Of a DNA stretch of 64,000 nucleotides, positions 41,255 to 49,703 are shown piece after piece. Where the stretch lies: positions 496,001-560,000 of the forward strand of contig NZ_JARJBB010000002.1 in NCBI RefSeq assembly GCF_029269835.1, written 5' to 3'. Under the pieces are notes generated by a model. That model worked only from the letters and a program-made list of their open reading frames with translations. It had not been told where the DNA came from and made no database searches. Source of the stretch: Streptomyces tropicalis (GTDB taxonomy: Bacteria > Actinomycetota > Actinomycetes > Streptomycetales > Streptomycetaceae). Position 1 is the first letter of the stretch. The number at the start of each line of letters is the position of its first letter. Made by a program: the position numbers and the translations under genes.

Positions 41255-42457
41255 GTGATCGACACGCCCGAGGGCATCCGAGGGACCTCCATGGCCACCG
41301 TGGTGCGGCCCGCTCCGGCGGCCGCGGCCCCGGCCGCCCGCCCCGCGCCGGATCCGGCCGGGCCACCCCCCGCAGGCGGCGCGCCGGCCGCCCGGCCCCA
41401 AGCGAGCCGGCTGCGCGCCCTGGACGGACTGCGGCTGGTGGCGGCGCTGATGGTGGCCGCCTACCACTACGGCGGCCGCGACGGCGAGGTCGCCACGGCC
41501 TGGGGAAGTTCGCCGCGGCACCAGTTCCCCGCCCTGCACCACCTGTTCGCCTACGGCTGCCTGGGCGTGCAGGTGTTCTTCGTGATCAGCGGGTTCGTGA
41601 TCTGCATGAGCGGCTGGGGCCGCTCGCTGCGGTCGTTCTTCGCCTCCCGCGCCTCCCGGCTGCTGCCCGCGTACTGGGCGGCGGTCGTCCTCGTCACGGC
41701 GGTCTTCGCGCTGCCGGTCGTCGCCTACCGGGCGGTGTCGCCGAGCGACGCCCTGGTGAACCTGACGATGCTGCAGCAGCCGCTCGGGGTGGACCGGGTG
41801 CTCGGCGTGTGCTGGACGCTGTGGGCGGAGGTCCGCTTCTACGCCCTGTTCGCGCTGTGCGTCGTGCTGCCCGGCGCCACCCGGCGACGGGTGATCCTGT
41901 TCTGCGCCGGCTGGACGCTGGCGGCGGCGATCGCGCAGGGCGCGCGGATGCCGCTGCTGGACATCGTCCTGATGCCCGAGTACGCGGCGTACTTCGTCGG
42001 CGGGATCGGGCTGTACCTGGTGCACCGGGACCGGCGCGACCCGTACGCCTGGGGCATCGTCGGGGTCAGCTGGCTGATCGGCCAGCACTACGCGGTGCAG
42101 CGGCTGTGGCACGCGCCCGCCGTGCACGCGTTCTCCTACCGCAGCTCCTGGGCGATCATCGCGGTGGTGACCTTCGGCTTCGTCGCCGTCGCGGCCATCG
42201 CGCTGGGCTGGCTGCGCCGGGCGGACTGGCGCTGGCTGACCGTCGCGGGCGCGCTGACGTACCCCTTCTACCTCGTCCACGAGCATCTGGGCTGGGTGGT
42301 CATCGAGGGCCTGCACCGGCATCTGCACCTCCCGTCCTACGCCACCTTCGGGCTGACCGTGGCGTCGATGCTGCTGCTGGCCTGGCTGCTCCACCGGTTC
42401 GTGGAGGGCCGGCTCACGCCGCTGCTGCGCGGGGCCCTGTCCGGACGGCGCCGCTGA
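41255..42457 (+). CDS. Acyltransferase family 3 (OafA-like) membrane protein
   Basis: A 400-residue integral membrane O-acyltransferase. After an Ala/Pro-rich cytoplasmic tail of about 48 residues come RLRALDGLRLVAALMVAAYHYGG, with the catalytic His, then VQVFFVISGFVICMS and SFFASRASRLLPAYWAA, the family signatures. About ten helices. The GTG start at 41255 follows GAGGGG. Location suggests it decorates the nonulosonic polymer, for example by O-acetylation, but this is inference because such enzymes act on many sugars and lipids. Confidence 0.88.
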   Translation: MIDTPEGIRGTSMATVVRPAPAAAAPAARPAPDPAGPPPAGGAPAARPQASRLRALDGLRLVAALMVAAYHYGGRDGEVATAWGSSPRHQFPALHHLFAYGCLGVQVFFVISGFVICMSGWGRSLRSFFASRASRLLPAYWAAVVLVTAVFALPVVAYRAVSPSDALVNLTMLQQPLGVDRVLGVCWTLWAEVRFYALFALCVVLPGATRRRVILFCAGWTLAAAIAQGARMPLLDIVLMPEYAAYFVGGIGLYLVHRDRRDPYAWGIVGVSWLIGQHYAVQRLWHAPAVHAFSYRSSWAIIAVVTFGFVAVAAIALGWLRRADWRWLTVAGALTYPFYLVHEHLGWVVIEGLHRHLHLPSYATFGLTVASMLLLAWLLHRFVEGRLTPLLRGALSGRRR

Positions 42458-42538
42458 CGCACCACCGGGGCGGGGCGGGCCGGGCGGTGCAGGCGTCCGG
42501 CCCGGCCGCCGGATCGGGCGCGGGGACCTGCGGGACGG

Positions 42539-43198
42539 TCAGGCGCCGGCCAGGGACAGCTTCACCGCGAAGCCGAGGAACAGCGCACCGGCCGCCGACG
42601 TGGCCCACGCCGACAGGCGCCGGCGGCGCCGGAAAGCGGCGGCCAGCCGCATGCCGCCGAAGATCAGCGCGCTCAGGTACAGGAAGCTCGCGAGCTGGGC
42701 GAAGGCGCCGAGCACCACGAAGGACAGCGCCGGGTAGGCGTACCCCGGGTCGACGAACTGCACGAAGAAGGCGACGAAGAACAGGATCGCCTTCGGATTG
42801 AAGAGGCTGACGACGAACGCCCGGCGGAAGGGCCGCTCCTCGGCGCCCCCGCGAGCCGCCGCGGCCGGCGCCTCCTCCGCGACCGGCTCGCGCCGCGTGC
42901 GCCACATCCCCAGGGCGGCCCGCAGCATCCCGATCGCGAGCCACGTCAGGTAGGCCGCTCCGGCGTACTTCACGATGTCGAACAGCACGGCGTTGGCCTG
43001 CAGGAGCGAGGCGACCCCGGCCGCCGACAGCGTCATCAGCACGGTGTCGCCGCACCAGACGCCCGCGGCGGCCGTGTACCCGGCGCGGACGCCGCGCCGG
43101 GCGGCCACGGACAGCACGTAGAGGGAGTTGGGCCCCGGCAGGAGCACGATGAGGACGAGGCCCGCCAGGTAGGTGGGGAGGTCGATGACGCCGAACAT
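42539..43198 (-). CDS. LysE-family exporter (LeuE-like)
   Basis: A 219-residue inner-membrane amino-acid exporter. LPTYLAGLVLIVLLPGPNSLYVLSVAARRGVRAGYTAAAG at the N-terminus is the RhtB/LeuE signature, and FVVSLFNPKAILFFVAFFVQFV near residue 130 is the second conserved region. Six helices. A cytoplasmic Ala/Glu-rich loop separates helices 3 and 4. The start is the ATG at 43198. A perfect nine-base inverted repeat stands directly upstream at 43204-43231. Substrate unknown. Confidence 0.88.
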   Translation of the reverse strand: MFGVIDLPTYLAGLVLIVLLPGPNSLYVLSVAARRGVRAGYTAAAGVWCGDTVLMTLSAAGVASLLQANAVLFDIVKYAGAAYLTWLAIGMLRAALGMWRTRREPVAEEAPAAAARGGAEERPFRRAFVVSLFNPKAILFFVAFFVQFVDPGYAYPALSFVVLGAFAQLASFLYLSALIFGGMRLAAAFRRRRRLSAWATSAAGALFLGFAVKLSLAGA

Positions 43199-43203
43199 GG
43201 CAA

Positions 43204-43231
43204 GGAGTGTCGCACGCGGGTACGACACTCC
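43204..43231. promoter_or_regulatory. Operator-like inverted repeat at the LysE-family gene
   Basis: GGAGTGTCG and its exact inverse CGACACTCC, ten bases apart, beginning five bases before the start codon. It occupies the place of the ribosome-binding site, so a bound protein would block expression. Confidence 0.5.
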
Positions 43232-43291
43232 GGCCGGGGGTCCGGAGGACGAGACGGGCGACCGCCCGGCGCTGCCCCGCAGGTCCCCGGC

Positions 43292-44872
43292 TCAGAAGGC
43301 GTCGGCGGGGACGTGGGTCCCCCACACCTCGCGCAGCGCGTTGCACACCTCGCCGACGGTGGCGCGGGCCTTCAGGGCGTCCTTCATCGGGTACAGGACG
43401 TTGTCCTCGCCCGCGGCCGCCTTCCTCAGCGCCGCGAGGGCCGTGTCGACCGCCGCCCGGTCCCGCTCGGCCCGCAGCCTCGCGAGGCGTTCGGCCTGCT
43501 GGGCCTCGATGGCCGGGTCCACCCGCAGGGGCTCGTAGGGCTCCTCCTCGTCGAGCCGGAAGCGGTTGACGCCGACCACGACCCGCTCCCCGGAGTCGGT
43601 CTCCTGCGCGATCCGGTACGCGCTCCGCTCGATCTCGCCCTTCTGGAACCCCCGCTCGATCGCGGCGACCGCGCCCCCGAGGTCCTCCACCCGCTCCATC
43701 AACCCCACCACGGCCGCCTCGACCTCGTCCGTCATCCGCTCCACCACGTAGGAGCCCGCGAACGGGTCCACGGTCGCCGTCACGTCCGTCTCGTACGCCA
43801 GCACCTGCTGCGTCCGCAGCGCCAGCCGCGCGCTCTTGTCCGTCGGCAGCGCGATCGCCTCGTCGAAGGAGTTCGTGTGCAGCGACTGCGTCCCGCCCAG
43901 CACCGCCCCGAGCCCCTGCACCGCCACCCGCACCAGGTTCACCTCCGGCTGCTGCGCCGTCAGCTGCACGCCCGCCGTCTGCGTGTGGAACCGCAGCATC
44001 ATCGACTTGGGACTGCGCGCCCCGAACTCCTCCCGCATCACCCGCGCCCAGATCCGCCGCGCCGCACGGAACTTCGCGACCTCCTCCAGGATCGTCGTCC
44101 GCGCCACGAAGAAGAACGACAGCCGCGGGGCGAAGTCGTCCACGTCCATGCCCGCCGCCACCGCCGTCCGCACGTACTCGATGCCGTCCGCCAGCGTGAA
44201 CGCGATCTCCTGCGCCGGCGAGGCCCCCGCCTCCGCCATGTGGTAACCGGAGATCGAGATCGTGTTCCACCTCGGGATCTCCGCCCGGCAGTACTTGAAG
44301 ATGTCCGCGATCAGCCGCAGCGACGGCTTCGGCGGGAAGATGTACGTACCCCGGGCGATGTACTCCTTGAGCACGTCGTTCTGGACCGTGCCCGTCAGCT
44401 TCTCCGCCGGCACGCCCTGCTCCTCCGCCACCAGTTGGTAGAGCAGCAGCAGCACCGCCGCGGGCGCGTTGATCGTCATCGACGTCGACACCCGGTCCAG
44501 CGGGATCCCGCCGAACAGCACCCGCATGTCGTCGACCGAGTCGACCGCCACACCCACCTTGCCGACCTCGCCGTGCGCGATCGGCGCGTCCGAGTCGTGC
44601 CCCATCTGCGTCGGCAGGTCGAACGCCACGGACAGCCCCGTGGTCCCGTTCGCGATCAGCTGCCGGTACCGCGCGTTGGACTCCACCGCCGTCCCGAACC
44701 CGGCGTACTGACGCATCGTCCACGGCCGGCCCGTGTACATCGACGGGTACACACCGCGCGTGAACGGGTACTCGCCCGGCTCGCCCAGCTTCTCCGCCGG
44801 ATCCCAGCCCTCCAGGGCGTCCGGCCCGTACACCGGCTCGATGGGCAGACCGGACTCCGACTCGCGCGCCAT
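43292..44872 (-). CDS. Acyl-CoA mutase large subunit (methylmalonyl-/isobutyryl-CoA mutase type) without B12 domain
   Basis: A 526-residue TIM-barrel subunit of a coenzyme-B12 mutase that rearranges a CoA thioester. The N-terminus has [31 protein letters not shown], and [17 protein letters not shown] and [19 protein letters not shown] follow. The latter two and GFGTA are closer to isobutyryl-CoA mutase than to methylmalonyl-CoA mutase (resemblance only). The protein ends before any cobalamin-binding domain (no DxHxxG), so it needs a separate small subunit, which is not in this window. The start is the ATG at 44872. Confidence 0.88.
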   Translation of the reverse strand: MARESESGLPIEPVYGPDALEGWDPAEKLGEPGEYPFTRGVYPSMYTGRPWTMRQYAGFGTAVESNARYRQLIANGTTGLSVAFDLPTQMGHDSDAPIAHGEVGKVGVAVDSVDDMRVLFGGIPLDRVSTSMTINAPAAVLLLLYQLVAEEQGVPAEKLTGTVQNDVLKEYIARGTYIFPPKPSLRLIADIFKYCRAEIPRWNTISISGYHMAEAGASPAQEIAFTLADGIEYVRTAVAAGMDVDDFAPRLSFFFVARTTILEEVAKFRAARRIWARVMREEFGARSPKSMMLRFHTQTAGVQLTAQQPEVNLVRVAVQGLGAVLGGTQSLHTNSFDEAIALPTDKSARLALRTQQVLAYETDVTATVDPFAGSYVVERMTDEVEAAVVGLMERVEDLGGAVAAIERGFQKGEIERSAYRIAQETDSGERVVVGVNRFRLDEEEPYEPLRVDPAIEAQQAERLARLRAERDRAAVDTALAALRKAAAGEDNVLYPMKDALKARATVGEVCNALREVWGTHVPADAF

Positions 44873-45458
44873 GGTGTGTGCCTCCGCGTCCCGGCCGCTC
44901 GGTTGCAGACCTCTGCTCCCACCCTGCCCCGTGGTGCGCCGCCCGTCACGTGTGGGGAGACATCCGGGGGGACGACCGGGCACCGGCGGGACGGCGGTGT
45001 GCGCCGAGGGGTCGTACGGCTGCGCCGACATGTGCGACGAGGCGGCGGTGGCCCGGCTCTTCGACCAGAGGCGGACCGGCGAGGGGTCGTCGTCCCGCGG
45101 CGTCGGGCGGCATCCGGGGAGTGCGAGTGGATGGGGCGCGGGCGGGACCGGGGGAACGTGTCCCGCCCGCGCCAGGTGCACGAGCCGTAGGTACGGGGGG
45201 AACCCCGGCTCAGTGCGACGGCCGATGACCAGTCGGCTCACTCTCTACTGCGCCCGGGGCCCGGAAAACGTCACACCCCGGCGCGAAGAATTTTTCCGGT
45301 CACCAAAACCGCAGGTCACCGGGGTGCGGACGATCAGGCACGCGGAGCCGCCCCCGCCTCCGCGCTCCCCGCGCCCGGAGAGGTCGTAGGCACGTGGCCG
45401 AGGTGCGGAGGGCCGATCCCCGAGGCGATGCGCACGGCGCCGGGGGCGGGTGCGCGGC

Positions 45459-45563
45459 GGGACGGAGCGGCTCCGGGCGTACCGGGCGGTGACGGGACGG
45501 AGCGGCCGCGGGCGTACCGGGCAGTGAAGGGACGGAGCGGCTCCGGGCCGACCGGGCGCGGTG
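45459..45563. repeat. Three tandem copies of a 35-bp repeat
   Basis: Units start at 45459, 45494 and 45529, each beginning GGGACGGAGCGG and differing at a few bases. The period is not a multiple of three and the region has no convincing gene. They lie in a 783-bp gap (44873-45655) that otherwise holds a 13-bp hairpin (about 45137-45172) and an AT-richer stretch near 45260-45310, which may include the promoter of the mutase gene. Confidence 0.75.
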
Positions 45564-45655
45564 GGCCCGGAGCCGGCTCCGAGGCACCGCGGGCGAGGGC
45601 GGTTCGGAGCGGGCTCGGGCTCGGGCTGCGGGAGACGCGGCCGGCAGGGGCCGGC

Positions 45656-46705
45656 TCAGGGCGTGACGGGCAGGAGCCGTGGGAGCGAGGGGCCCGGCAC
45701 GGGGGTGCTCAGCGCGCCGGAGGGGACGAGGGCCGAGGCGCTGGGCATCGAGAGACCGCTGCGCCGGGAGCGCTGATAGTGGTGGCCGCCGTCGTCCTCC
45801 CCGCCCTTGCCGCCCTGGTCCCCCTGGCCGTCCTGGCCGCCGCTCCCGCCGTCGGCGCCGCGGCTGTCGCCGGCGCCGCCGCTGCCCTGGGTGCCTGTCC
45901 CGGCCGCCTTGAGGACGCCCTTGCAGTAGGTCCAGACGCGCGCGGACCCGCCGGCCGCCCCGTCCAGGGCGCGCTTGCGGTCGGCGCCGAGGCCGCGGCC
46001 CTCACGCAGGTCGCGGCAGGCGGACACCAGGCCCTTCCAGCCGCGGGCGGGGCCGGCGCCGGGAGTCTCGTCGGCGGCGGAGCCGGAAGAGGCGCCGGGC
46101 GAGGGGGCGCCGCTCCCGCGGGAGGTGTCCGGGGCGGCGGTGCCGGAGGCGCCGGAGCCGGTGACGCCCGGCACGGGCAGCGGGGAGCGGCCCCCCGCGG
46201 TGCCCTGCGACGCGGGCGGCTCGACGGACGCGTCGGGGGTCGTCGCGGTGGACACGGTCGTGCCCTGGTGGGGCTCGTTCCCGCCGAACGGGGTCGGCAG
46301 GACCCCGGTCGCCGCGGCCGCGACGCCGCCGACCGCGCCGGCGGCCAGCGCGGCGGACACCGCCAGCCGCACCGGGCGGCCCCAGCGGACCCGTCTCCCG
46401 CGGCCGGCGGCGTGCGCGCCGATGCGGACGAGCCCGGCGTCCCGGGTCCGCGCGGGGGCGGAGGGGGCGCGGGACACCACGGCGTCGGCCGCCTCCGCGC
46501 GCGCCTTGCGGAACGCGGCCATCGCGGCGGCCTCACCGGGAAGTTCCGGTTCCGTCACGTCGGGTACCACGGACAGGGCGTTCAGCGCCCGGGCCAGCCG
46601 TTCGGCCCGCTCCCGGGCGGAGGCGTCGACGGTGTCCAGTGGCTCCCCGCGCAGCAAACGCTCCGCCGTATCGCGGTCCAGCCACCTGTACTGCTCGTCG
46701 GCCAT
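45656..46705 (-). CDS. Membrane-anchored partner of the adjacent ECF sigma factor (anti-sigma candidate)
   Basis: A 349-residue single-pass membrane protein. The N-terminal 110 residues are cytoplasmic and helical (EQYRWLDRDTAERLLRGEPL, AERLARALNALS, AAAMAAFRKARAEA), then one transmembrane helix near 120-142 (LAVSAALAAGAVGGVAAAATGVL). A long Ser/Pro/Thr/Gly-rich extracytoplasmic region contains GWKGLVSACRDLREGRGLG and VWTYCKGVLKA. Its ATG overlaps the sigma factor stop (TGATG). That coupling and topology suggest an anti-sigma factor, although there is no zinc-binding HxxxCxxC motif. Confidence 0.7.
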   Translation of the reverse strand: MADEQYRWLDRDTAERLLRGEPLDTVDASARERAERLARALNALSVVPDVTEPELPGEAAAMAAFRKARAEAADAVVSRAPSAPARTRDAGLVRIGAHAAGRGRRVRWGRPVRLAVSAALAAGAVGGVAAAATGVLPTPFGGNEPHQGTTVSTATTPDASVEPPASQGTAGGRSPLPVPGVTGSGASGTAAPDTSRGSGAPSPGASSGSAADETPGAGPARGWKGLVSACRDLREGRGLGADRKRALDGAAGGSARVWTYCKGVLKAAGTGTQGSGGAGDSRGADGGSGGQDGQGDQGGKGGEDDGGHHYQRSRRSGLSMPSASALVPSGALSTPVPGPSLPRLLPVTP

Positions 46706-47367
46706 CACATGTCCTTCTGCGTCCGGGCACGCATATGCGTCACACCGGCGGACGTCACCGCACGACTCCGCGGTTCTCTCGGGGGCGGCAGCGCGTCCAG
46801 CGCGGCCGCGCGTTCCGGATCGGCGCCGAGCAGTTCGGCGAGCCGCTTCAGGCCGCGGTGCGCGGCGGTGCGCACCGCTCCGGGGCGCTTGCCGAGCGTC
46901 TCGGCGGCGGTCTTGGCGTCGAGGCCCACGACGACCCGCAGCACGACGGCCTCGGCCTGGTCCTGCGGGAGCTGGGCGATCAGGGAGAGGGTGCTGCCGG
47001 TGGCCAGGGCCTCCATGGCCTCGCCCGCGGTGTCGGACTCGGCTGCCCGACCGGTCAGTTCGGTCTCGTCGCCGCCGATGGCGGGGCGGCGGCCGCGCAT
47101 GCGGATGTGGTCGAGCGCCCGGTTGCGGGCTATTCGGGCGGCCCAGCCGCGGAAGCGGTCCGCGTCGCCGCTGAACCGCTCCAGGTCCCGGGCGATCTGC
47201 AGCCACGCCTCGGACGCCACGTCCTCCGCGTCCGGGTCGCCGACCAGTGTGCGTACGTATCCGAGCAGCCGCGGGTGCACGGCGCGGTACACAGTCCGGA
47301 AGGCGGTCTCGTCCCCGTCCTGTGCCGCAAGCACCGCGGCGGTCAGTTCCGCGTCGTCCCCCAGCAC
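46705..47367 (-). CDS. ECF sigma factor (first of two related modules)
   Basis: A 220-residue ECF sigma factor counted from the GTG at 47367 (MLGDDAELTAAVL), which has GAGGAA upstream; an ATG at 47433 would add an unconserved basic tail. Region 2 is LLGYVRTLVGDPDAEDVASEAWLQIARDLERF and RFRGWAARIARNRALDHIR. Region 4 is LPQDQAEAVVLRVVVGLDAKTAAETLGKRPGAVRTAAHRGLKRL. Very similar in layout to the sigma factor at 48395, indicating an old duplication. Confidence 0.9.
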   Translation of the reverse strand: MLGDDAELTAAVLAAQDGDETAFRTVYRAVHPRLLGYVRTLVGDPDAEDVASEAWLQIARDLERFSGDADRFRGWAARIARNRALDHIRMRGRRPAIGGDETELTGRAAESDTAGEAMEALATGSTLSLIAQLPQDQAEAVVLRVVVGLDAKTAAETLGKRPGAVRTAAHRGLKRLAELLGADPERAAALDALPPPREPRSRAVTSAGVTHMRARTQKDM

Positions 47368-47562
47368 CCGTGGTTCCTCAGTCGATCGTTGCGGTCGGCC
47401 CCGAGGCCGTCGGTGGTTGCGGTGATCATGCAACGTGTCCCGCCCGGCGCGAAAGGCACGTTACGGCCTGAAAAAGCTCGTCGTCCATGACGGTACAACG
47501 GGCAACTAACTGATGTGGGGGTGAGGTGTGACAGAAAACGCACACTCGGCGCTGTAGAAGAT

Positions 47563-47643
47563 ACGGGCCGCCGCGCGGCCCGTGCCGCGCGACGGCCGGG
47601 GCCTCTCCTGTGGGGGGTGGCGGCCCCGGCCGTTGCCTGGGCC
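47563..47643 (-). terminator. Pair of strong hairpins upstream of the first ECF module
   Basis: ACGGGCCGC and its inverse around three bases (47563-47583), and ACGGCCGGGGCC and its inverse (47592-47603 and 47632-47643). They lie between the decayed partner gene and the sigma gene and would end the upstream transcript. The rest of 47368-47940 has no supportable gene. Confidence 0.5.
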
Positions 47644-47939
47644 TCCCGACGTCCGGGTCGGCACCGCCCGTCCGCACCGCGGACCCCCGGCGGCGTTCGG
47701 CGCCGCGAGCAGGCCCTACGCCCCGTCATGGCGGGCGGTGCCCGGATCCTTCCGGGCCTTCCTCGCCGGCTGCGACGCCCTCGGCGTCTCCTCCCGCCCC
47801 GGCCTGCCGTCCGCCCCGGTCCGCCGTGCGCCCTTCGCCGTGCGCCCGCCGGGCGACGCCGTGTGGCGCGCGCACCGTACCGGGACGGTTTCTGACGCTC
47901 TTCTTACCGGCCCCGGGCCGGCCGCCGGCCGATCCGCCC

Positions 47940-48346
47940 GCTATGCCCGCCTCGCCGGACCCGGGCGCCGCAGCGGCGCCCCCCGGGGACACGGTCCCGG
48001 GCCGCCGGGGCGCTTCCGTGACCGGGCGGCCGTGGTCCGCGGGGGAGGCGGGCGGGTCCGGAGCGGACCACCGCGGCCCCGGCGACCGCGACACCGCTCA
48101 GCGTCAGGCCGGACAGCAGCAGGGCCGCCGTGGCCCGCAGGACGCCCGTCCCGGGCGCCGCCGGTCGCGGGGCCGCCGGTCGTCGCGGGACCGGCGGCAG
48201 CGGAACCGGGACGGGGTCCGCCCCGGGCCCACCTCGCGGGCGGCCCGGAAGGGGGCCACCGCCCGCCGTTCGGCCGCACCGTCGAGGCCGCCGGGACGCA
48301 GGGCCCCCGCGAGCAGCTCCTCCAGGGCCCCGCGCCCTTCACCCAT
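47940..48346 (-). pseudogene. Frameshifted membrane partner of the second ECF sigma factor
   Basis: An ATG at 48346 begins MGEGRGALEELLAGALRP and continues through RRSRDDRRPRDRRRPGR, the cytoplasmic part of a sigma-partner protein. The transmembrane helix LRATAALLLSGLTLSGVAVAGAAVV follows in another frame. Restoring one C in the run at about 48140-48143 joins them. Beyond about 48050 codon use suggests a further shift back. No conserved extracytoplasmic domain like that of the first module is left. It sits where the intact partner sits in the first module, 48 bases after the sigma factor stop. Confidence 0.6.
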
Positions 48347-48394
48347 GTCCGCTTCCGTTTCCGTGCCCGTCCCGTGGGGCTCCGTCGCCGCCCG

Positions 48395-49012
48395 TCATGT
48401 CGACTCCCCCAGCGTCTGCGGGCGCTCATCCGCCCCACCCGTCGCGCCGAGCTGCCGGGCCAGCCGCTTGAGGCCCCGGTAGGCGGCGGTGCGCACCGCG
48501 CCGGGCCGCTTGCCGAGGACCCGGGCCGCGGCGGCGGCGTCGAGCCCGACGACCACGCGCAGCAGCACGGCATCCGCCTGGTCCGGGGGCAGCCCGCGGA
48601 CCAGGGCCAGCGCCTCCCGGGTGGTGAGGGCCTCCAGGGCCTGCTCGTCGGTGCGCTGGGGGCCGGGCAGGTCCAGGACGTCCTGTTCCAGGGCCGTGCC
48701 GCGGGGGCGCGATCGCTGCCGGCGCAGATGGTCCAGGGCCCGGTGCCGGGCGATCGTCGAGGTCCAGCCGCGGAAGCCCGCCCCGTCACCCCGGAACCGC
48801 CCGATGTCCCGCGCGATCTCCAGCCAGGCGTCGCCCGCGACGTCCTCGGCGTCGTCGCCGACCAGGCCGCGCAGATAGCCGAGCAGGCCGGGGTGCACGA
48901 TCCGGTACGCGACGCCGAAGGCGTCCTCGTCACCCTCCTGGGCCCGTGCGACGGCCGCCCCCAGCTCCCCGTCCTGTGCCTGCGCGCGGCGGGGTTCCCC
49001 TCCCTGGCCCAA
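48395..49012 (-). CDS. ECF sigma factor (second of two related modules)
   Basis: A 205-residue sigma factor if translation starts at TTG 49012 (MGQGGEPRRAQ), which follows GAGGAC; an ATG at 49072 is the alternative. Region 2: LLGYLRGLVGDDAEDVAGDAWLEIARDIGRFRG and FRGWTSTIARHRALDHLRR. Region 4: LPPDQADAVLLRVVVGLDAAAAARVLGKRPGAVRTAAYRGLKRL. It ends LGEST. Same domain order and spacing as the first module. Its membrane partner gene is frameshifted, so if that is an anti-sigma factor this sigma factor may be unrestrained. Confidence 0.88.
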   Translation of the reverse strand: MGQGGEPRRAQAQDGELGAAVARAQEGDEDAFGVAYRIVHPGLLGYLRGLVGDDAEDVAGDAWLEIARDIGRFRGDGAGFRGWTSTIARHRALDHLRRQRSRPRGTALEQDVLDLPGPQRTDEQALEALTTREALALVRGLPPDQADAVLLRVVVGLDAAAAARVLGKRPGAVRTAAYRGLKRLARQLGATGGADERPQTLGEST

Positions 49013-49171
49013 GAACCGTCCTCGTCCGTAGCGAGTGCCAGGCGTGCGCCGTGCCCACGCCTCCACGGTCATCAGCGTCGGGGCCCACCGAAGTGTCACA
49101 GCCGGTCAGGCCGCCCGGGGGCGGCGGGCGGCCGGGGGCCCCGGGCGGCATCGCGGCGGGGGCCGGCGGCG

Positions 49172-49582
49172 TCAGCGGTCGGACCGGGTCGCCGCGTCCC
49201 GGCACAGCAGCCGCAGCGAGCCGTCCCCGGAGAAGCAGCGGCGGGCCTCGTCCATCGGGTCCCACAGCCGGCCGTCGGGCGTGCGGATCCAGTGGTCGCC
49301 CCCGACCGTCCACCACTCGGCTCCGGCCCGGTGGCGGACGATGACCTCGCCCGCGTAGGCGCCGAAGCCGCGCAGGGCGCTCTCCACGGCCGCGTACGGG
49401 GTCTTCTCGCGGCGTATCTCGTCGATGACGCGGTCCACGCGCCACAGGCTCTGCGCCGAGTAGTCGAGGCGGAGTCCGGCGCCCTCGCGCATCGTCGCCA
49501 CGGCGTCCGCCGCCCACCGCACCGGCTTGGTGGCGGCCTGCGGCCTGGTCTGCTGCTGAGTCTCTGCGTACTGGGCTGTCAC
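49172..49582 (-). CDS. Conserved hypothetical protein, 136 residues
   Basis: Not recognised. From GTG 49582 (MTAQYAETQQQ) it is a soluble, mixed helix-strand protein with VRWAADAVATMREGAGLRLDYSAQSLWRVDRVIDEIR, GFGAYAGEVIVRHRAGAEWWTVGGDHWIRTPDGRLWDP near the middle, and a cysteine-containing tail. The alternation of long helix and Trp-rich strands suggests a small folded domain. It lies 159 bases upstream of, and in the same direction as, the second ECF sigma factor. No functional motif. Confidence 0.65.
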   Translation of the reverse strand: MTAQYAETQQQTRPQAATKPVRWAADAVATMREGAGLRLDYSAQSLWRVDRVIDEIRREKTPYAAVESALRGFGAYAGEVIVRHRAGAEWWTVGGDHWIRTPDGRLWDPMDEARRCFSGDGSLRLLCRDAATRSDR

Positions 49583-49703
49583 ACTGAGAAGAGCGAGGTC
49601 GGCGGCGTCGGCGTCACGGCGATCGGACGCCTGCCCGCAACCGGCGCAGGACCGCCGCACGGCGCCCGCACGACTGTCACAGGACCCTTCCAGCAGCGGG
49701 GTT

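Noticed and set aside
44873..45300. Possible cobalamin riboswitch before the B12-dependent mutase gene
   Set aside because: I found neither a B12-box-like sequence nor the expected stem arrangement, and the gene is a B12 user rather than a synthesis or uptake gene.
45459..45563. CRISPR-like array
   Set aside because: The repeats are directly adjacent with no unique spacers and there are no cas genes.
45300..45587. A 95-codon minus-strand frame
   Set aside because: Arg/Pro/Ser-rich composition with no motif, crossing the tandem repeats; typical of a chance frame in GC-rich DNA.
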